DNA from: Molossus alvarezi
Taxonomy: Eukaryota; Chordata; Mammalia; Chiroptera; Molossidae
Assembly: GCA_037176705.1 (NCBI GenBank)
Contig: CM073887.1
Span: 85,818,348-85,882,347 of the forward strand
DNA: 64,000 nucleotides
Direction: 5' to 3'
In this document: piece by piece, positions 58,640 to 64,000 of the stretch
Position numbering within the stretch: the stretch's first letter is position 1
Layout: each line of letters begins with the position of its first letter
Program-made: the position numbers and the translations under genes
The notes under the pieces: generated by a model
Told to the model about the DNA's origin: nothing
The model's input: only the letters and a program-made list of their open reading frames with translations
Database searches by the model: none

Positions 58640-58995
58640 GGTCCCCAGCGGCCTTGGCGGGGACCAGGGAACTCGGCAGGAAGTTGCTGCTACCGGCTCG
58701 GCTGCGACCCCGCCTGAGTCCTGCGAACTCTGCTGCCTGCTAAGCCCTCGGCTGGTGCCACACGGACTGGCACGGACTGGCTGTGACCAGGGGACTTGGC
58801 GGGATGCTGCTGCCACCTCAGCTGCGACCCTGGCTGAGTCCTGCGAATTCTGTGTGATAAGCCCTCGGCTGGTGCCGCACGGACTTGCTGGACCAGGGGA
58901 CACTGCTGGAAGCTGCTGCCACCTTGGCAGTGTCCTGCTACTGCGGCTTAGTCCTGGGGCTTCTACTGAGTGCAAAGACCTCGGCTGGTGCCACA
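58640..58995. repeat. L1-E 5'UTR monomers (about 116 bp, three copies)
   Basis: CTCGGCTGGTGCC occurs at 58747, 58864 and 58980, spacing 117 and 116. Between them the pattern GGACCAGGGGAC, GCTGCTGCCACCT, GCGACCC(T/C)G and TGAGTCCTGCGAA repeats with losses in the last unit. This resembles the monomeric 5' promoters known in some rodent L1s. Confidence 0.85.
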
Positions 58996-59473
58996 GCTGC
59001 GGACGCCCTAGACTGGAAGCAGCGCCCTCCGGTTAAAAGTCCCAGGCGGCTCCATGACGCAGAGTCTAGACAGAGGCTAAATTGGCAGCAGCCACTCACC
59101 TTGGGCTCCTGCAGAGGGAAGGCAGACTGGACTGGAACTGTGTGGGGACACTTGGGTTTTGGAGGGTACTAAGAGCTTTCGCTGAGTGCTGCCACGCAGA
59201 TCTGTGGTCATTTTACTCCTTCCCAGGGCCCTGGGGAGAGGCGGAGGCCCCTCCCGCAGAGATTCAACCCCACCTGGTGGCCATTGAAATGTTAATTGAG
59301 GCCCAGTAACAACCAGCAGCTGCCCCACCCTCGAGAAATCCACTTACACTGAGCACCTGAGGGAGTTTCTCAGGCAACTCAGAAACCAAGGGTCTTCAGG
59401 TGACCTCTACTAAAAGCCTCCAGGCAAAAAAGCAGGAGAAATGGGAAGAAAAGTAGAACCATGCTAAACAAAA

Positions 59474-62400
59474 ATGGCAATAAATAAGTACATATCAATA
59501 ATCACCTTAAATGTAAATGGATTGAATGCTCCCATAAAAAGACGCAGAATAGCTGATTGGATAAGAAAGCATGACTCATCTATATGTTGTTTACAAGAGA
59601 CCCACCTCACAACAAAAGACTCACATAGATTGAAAGTGAAGGGATGGGGAAAAAATCTTCCAAGCAAACGACAAAAAAATCTGGGGTAGCAATACTCATA
59701 TCTGATAAAATAGATTTCAAAATGAAGGCTATAACTAGAGACAAAGAAGGCCACTACATCATACTGAAAGGATCTATCCAACAGGAAGATATAACCTTGA
59801 TAAACATATATGCACCCAATATAGGAGCACCAAAATATATTAAAAAACTTCTGGAGGACTTCAAAGGAGAAATCGATAGCAATACAATTATAGCAGGGGA
59901 CTTCATCACCCCGCTGACATCACTGGATAGATCCTCTAGACAAAAAATTAGCAAGGAAACAGTGACTCTAAACGAAGCACTAGACCAAATGGATTTAATA
60001 GACATCTACAGAGAATTACACGCCAAACTACAGAATTCACATTCTTCTCAAGTTTACGTGGGACATTCTCAAAGATAGACCACATGTTAGGGCACAAACT
60101 AAGGCTCTAAAAGTTCAAGAAGACTGAAATCATATCAAGCATCTTCTCAGATCACAATGGCATGAAACTAGAAATCAATTGCAAGAAGAACATACAGAGA
60201 CATTTGAACACATGGAAGCTAAATAGCATGTTACTAAACAATGAATGGGTCACTGAGGAGGTCAAGGAAGAAATCAAAAACTTCCTGGAAACCAATGAAA
60301 ATGAACACACAACAACACAAAATCTATGGGATGCAGCGAAAGCAGTTCTGAGAGGGAAGTTCATAGCACTACAGGCCTACCTCAAAAAAACAAGAAAAAT
60401 GTCTAATAGACTATCTAAGCTCACAACTTAAAGAACTAGAGAGCAAACACAAAGAAAACCCCAGAGCAAGTAGAAGGAAGGAAATAGTAAAGTTCATAGC
60501 AGAAATAAACAACATAGACACCAAAAAAAACAACAAAAAAACATTTCAATGGATCAATGAAATAAAGAGCTGGTTTTTTGAAAAGATAAACAAGATTGAT
60601 GGACACTTGGCTGGACTCAATAAGAAACAGAGAGAACCCAAATACACAAAATCAGAAATGAAAGAGGAGAAGTAACAACTGACACTACAGAAATAAAAAT
60701 ATCGTTAACAACTACGATGAACAATTATATGGCAAAATATTCGACAATCTAAGCAAAATGGACAAATTTCTAGAAACACATAGTCTCCCAAAACTGGACC
60801 AGAAAGAGATAGAAAACTTGAAAAGACCAATAACAACAGAAGAAATTGAAGATGTAATCAAGACTCTCCCAGCAAACAAAAGCCCAGGCCTGCATGGCTT
60901 CACGGGGGAGTTTTACCAAACATTCAAAGAACTAATACCCATTCTACTGAAACTATTTCAAAAAAATTCAAGGAGAAGGAAGACTTACAAACTCGTTTTA
61001 TGAGCCCAGCATAATTCTAATTACAAAACCAGAAAAAGACACTACAAGAAAGAAAACTACAGGCCAATATCCCTGATAAATATAGACGCCAAAATCCTGA
61101 ACAAAATACTAGCAAATCGGATCCAGCAATACACCAAAAAAATTATCCACCAAATAATGACAGTTTCACTTCCTCCTTTCCAATTTGGATTCCTTTTATT
61201 TTGGTCATTATCCACCATAACCAAGTGGGAGTCATCCCAGGGATGCAAGGCTGGTACAATATTCGCAAATCAGTAAATGTGATGCACCACATAAATAAAA
61301 TGAAGAATAAAAACTACATGATCATATCAATAGATGCCGAAAAAGCCTGCGACAAAATCCAGGATCCATTTCTGATAAAAACGCTCAGCAATGTGGGAAT
61401 AGAGGGATCATATCTCAACATAATAAAGGCCATATATGAAAGACCTACAGCCAACATAATACTCAATGGGCAAAAACTAAAACCATTTCCCTTAAGAACA
61501 GGAACAAGGCAAGGATGCCCACTTTCGCCACTCTTCTTTAACATAGTACTGGAAGTCTTAGCCGCAGCAATCAGAGAGGAAGAAAAAATAAAAGGGATCC
61601 AAATTGGAAAGGAGGAAGTGAAACTGTCATTATTTGAAGATGACATGATGCTATACGTAGAAAACTCCACAGACTCCATCAAAAATTTACTAGACTTAAT
61701 AAATGAATTTGGCAAAGTATCAGGATACAAAATTAACATCAAGAAGTCGATGGCATTCTTATACACCAATGATGAACTCAAAGAAAGAGACACTAAGAAA
61801 ACAATCCCATTTACCATTGTGGCAAAAAAAATTAAGATACCTAGGAATAAACTTAACCATAGAAATAAAGGACCTATTTGCAGAAAACTACAGGTCATTA
61901 AAAAAAGAAATAGAGGAAGATATAAAAAAGTGGAAGCACATACCCTGTTCACGGATTGGAAGAATTAACATCATTAAAATGTCCATATTACCCAAAGCAA
62001 TCTATAGATTCAATGCAATCCCCATCAAAATACCAACGGCATACTTCACAGAATTAGAACAAGTACTTCAAAAGTTCATATGGATCCAAAAAAGACCTCA
62101 AATAGCCACAGCAATCTTGAAAAGGTAGAACAAAGTTGGAGGCATCTCATTACCAGATTTCAGGTTATACTACAAAGCCACCATAATCAAAACAGCCTGA
62201 TACTGGCACAAGAACAGGCATATAGACCAGCGGAACAGAACAGAGATCCCAGAAATGGACCCAAAGCAGTATGCTCAATTAATATTTGACAAAGGTGGCA
62301 AGAGCATACAGTGGAGTAAGGACAGCCTCTTTAATAAATGGTGCTCGGAAAATTGGACAGCTACATGCAGAAAAATGAAACTAGACCATCAACTTACACC

Positions 62401-62560
62401 CTACACAAGAATAAACTCAAAATGGATAAATGACTTAAATGTGACTCATGAATCCATAAAAATCCTAGAAGAAACTGTAGGCAACAAAATTTCAGACATC
62501 ATACGGAGCAGAATTTTCACTGATACATCACCTAAGGCAATAGAAACAAAGGAGAAAATG
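59474..62560 (+). pseudogene. L1-E ORF2 (endonuclease - reverse transcriptase), disrupted
   Basis: The endonuclease begins MAINKYISIITLNVNGLNAP and contains LQETHLTTKD (59474-59689); it continues in other frames (59644-60078: [18 protein letters not shown]). The RT lies at 60758-61003 (PANKSPGLHGF) and 61201-61968, an open 255-codon piece with [32 protein letters not shown] and FEDDMM, where the catalytic motif is normally FADD. The C-terminal zinc-like region is at 62702-62989. A 54-bp inverted insertion breaks the frame at 61153-61206. Confidence 0.88.
61153..61206. repeat. 54-bp inverted templated insertion inside L1-E ORF2
   Basis: These bases are the reverse complement of 61585-61634 in the same element (one mismatch over about 50 bases). 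They are bracketed by ATTATCCACCA at 61142-61152 and 61207-61217, an exact 11-bp duplication. Confidence 0.93.
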
Positions 62561-63606
62561 AACACATGAGACTACCTCAAACTCAAAAGCTTCTGCACAG
62601 CAAAAGATACAGTCATCAAAACGGAAAGGCTACCCACTATATGGGAGAGCATAATTGCCAATGATATATCAGATAAGGGGTTAATTTTCAATACATATAG
62701 AGTGGTCATACAACTCCACAAAAGGAAGACAAAGAACCCAATGAAAAAATGGGCAGAGGAACTAAATAGACACCTCTCCAAACAGGACATACAAGTGGCT
62801 AAGAGACATATGAAGAAATGCTCATCATCACTAATCATCAGAGAGATGCAAACTAAAACAACAATGAGGTATCACCTCACACCTGTCAGAATGGCCGCCA
62901 TCAACAAATCATCAAACAACAAGTGTTGGCGAGGGTGTGGAGAAAAGGGGACTCTAGTGCACTGCTGGTGGGAATGCAGAATGGTGTAGCCACTATGGAA
63001 AACAATATGGTGTTACCTCAAAAAATTTAAAATTGAACTTCCATTTGACCCAGTGATCCCACTTCTAGGAATATACCCTAAGAAGCCCGAAACATCAATC
63101 AGAAAGAATATATGTACCCCTATGTTTGTAGCAGCACTATTTACAATAGCTAAGATCTGGAAACAGCCCAAGTGTCCATCAGTAGACGAATGGATAAAAA
63201 AGCTGTGGTACATATACACAATGGAGTACTAAGCAGATGTAAGAAGAAAGATCTCTTATCCTTTGAGACGACATGGAGGGACCTGGAAAGTATCATCCTA
63301 AGTGAAACAAGCCAAACAGAGAAATACAAGTTTCATATCATCTCACTTATTTGTGGAATATAATGAACATAACAGTCTGAGGAATGGGGTAGTCCCAGAG
63401 ACGTGGAAGTGGGGTACAGACTGACAGTCCCCTAAAGAGGGCGGTGGTGGTGGAGAGATAAACCACAGAACTTATATGCATGTATGCATGAACAGTGGAC
63501 ATGGACAACAAACTGGGGAAAGGGCAGGGAGGGAGGGGGAGGGGGGAATCAGTGGGGGAAAAAGGAGAAACATCTGTAACAAAAATGAATTTAAAAAAAA
63601 AAAAAA

Positions 63607-63908
63607 AGACTAGACCAAACACCCCCCCAAAAAAACAAAAACAAGGAACTTAGGTAAACAATACAATCTCAAGAAAAGCAGAAGTTAAAAATATTCAATA
63701 GAAAATTGACAGAAGGTGAAATATAAAAGGAAATAAAATATAAATTAAGTCACAGTTATGTATGATGAAAATGTAAAGATCTTTTTACACTTTTAATTTG
63801 CAATATAAACAGTACAGGACATGACTGAAAATTAAGGGGTACTGCAGGGATTCTTTCTACATTCATGCCATATGAATACCTTTATATAAAACAAAATTTA
63901 AAGAAAAA
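63607..63908. other. Possible 3'-transduced tail of L1-E
   Basis: This AT-rich, non-L1 sequence lies between the first A run and a second A-rich run (63898-63911) followed by the apparent target duplication. No good AATAAA is seen 10-30 bases before the second run, so it could also be ordinary intron with a chance AT-rich match. Confidence 0.4.
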
Positions 63909-63927
63909 AAAGAATTAAAAATAAAAG

Positions 63928-64000
63928 CTGACAAGAATTGTAAAAGCATAATATGATGTTGAAAAACAAAAAAATTTAAATGTTAGAATAAGATGGTTTA
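63928..64000. other. ADAMTS19 intron, right edge
   Basis: AT-rich sequence continuing beyond the window; nothing recognised. Confidence 0.5.

Larger units (their letters stand above)
58447..63908 (+). mobile_element. L1-E: LINE-1 lacking ORF1, sense orientation
   Basis: The 5' end GGAGGAAAAATGGCGGCGGA aligns with the L1-B 5' terminus. A GC-rich 5'UTR with tandem monomers (58447 to about 59435) joins directly to the ORF2 leader and ORF2 (from 59474); ORF1 is absent. The 3'UTR reaches an A run at 63592-63606. A possible target duplication is AAAGAATTAAAAATAGAAG (58428-58446) and AAAGAATTAAAAATAAAAG (63909-63927), one mismatch; if correct, about 300 bases beyond the first A run were carried along. 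This is the only large L1 here in the same orientation as ADAMTS19. Confidence 0.88.

Noticed and set aside
58468..59309. Overlapping open frames in GC-rich DNA, up to 132 codons
   Set aside because: They cover the L1-E 5'UTR monomers. Low-complexity Cys/Ala/Gly/Leu text and the tandem period explain them.
33706..64000. Next ADAMTS19 exon with the HExxH zinc site
   Set aside because: I searched by eye for the DFCVHK and HExxH text in the plus-strand frames outside the repeats and did not find it; it is more likely beyond the window. A spliced alignment would settle this.

Overview
The window is mammalian nuclear DNA, almost certainly from a vesper bat (Vespertilionidae or a close relative). 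Its tRNA-headed SINEs have the VES layout: a 'GGCTCAGCGGTTAGAGC' A box, a 'GGTTCGANTCC' B box, a CT-rich body and a short A tail. It also holds relatively young L1s and a SPIN-like hAT mini-element, which fits that lineage. The only host gene I can support is ADAMTS19 on the + strand. Four consecutive early exons (25436-25598, 30950-31122, 32781-32864, 33548-33705) encode the end of the propeptide, two furin-type sites and the start of the metalloprotease domain. Splice sites and phases agree throughout. The signal-peptide exons lie left of the window, and the exon carrying the HExxH zinc site was not found, so it probably lies to the right.

Everything else is intron. Layout: 1-3217, an internally deleted antisense L1 (L1-A); 9388-15503, an antisense L1 with both ends and a target-site duplication (L1-B), itself hit by a VES SINE; 18314-18504, a SPIN-like hAT mini-element; 18645-21319, an antisense 'half-L1' with ORF1 but almost no ORF2 (L1-C); 25.4-33.7 kb, the four exons; 34700-35175, a SINE inside a SINE; 36080-43645, an antisense L1 (L1-D) carrying about 1.1 kb of 3' and about 1.0 kb of 5' extra sequence inside one 17-bp target duplication; 46600-53637, an antisense betaretrovirus-like provirus inside an old MaLR/MLT1-type LTR; 58447 to about 63908, a sense L1 lacking ORF1 (L1-E). 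Older L1, MIR and L2 fragments and about ten VES-type SINEs fill in the rest.

The provirus (7,038 bp) has two 405-bp LTRs differing at two positions, a 6-bp target duplication, a tRNA-Lys1,2 primer site, an open gag, an open dUTPase-protease frame reached by a canonical GGGAAAC slippery site, a pol broken by one stop and one frame change, and only a short tail of env. It looks recent and built for intracellular copying rather than infection.

I saw no new host system. The most interesting material is in the mobile DNA: the L1 with apparent transduction at both ends, the deletion-derivative L1s, a 54-bp inverted templated insertion inside L1-E, and the young env-poor provirus. Family names are from recognition of sequence features, not from a database search.
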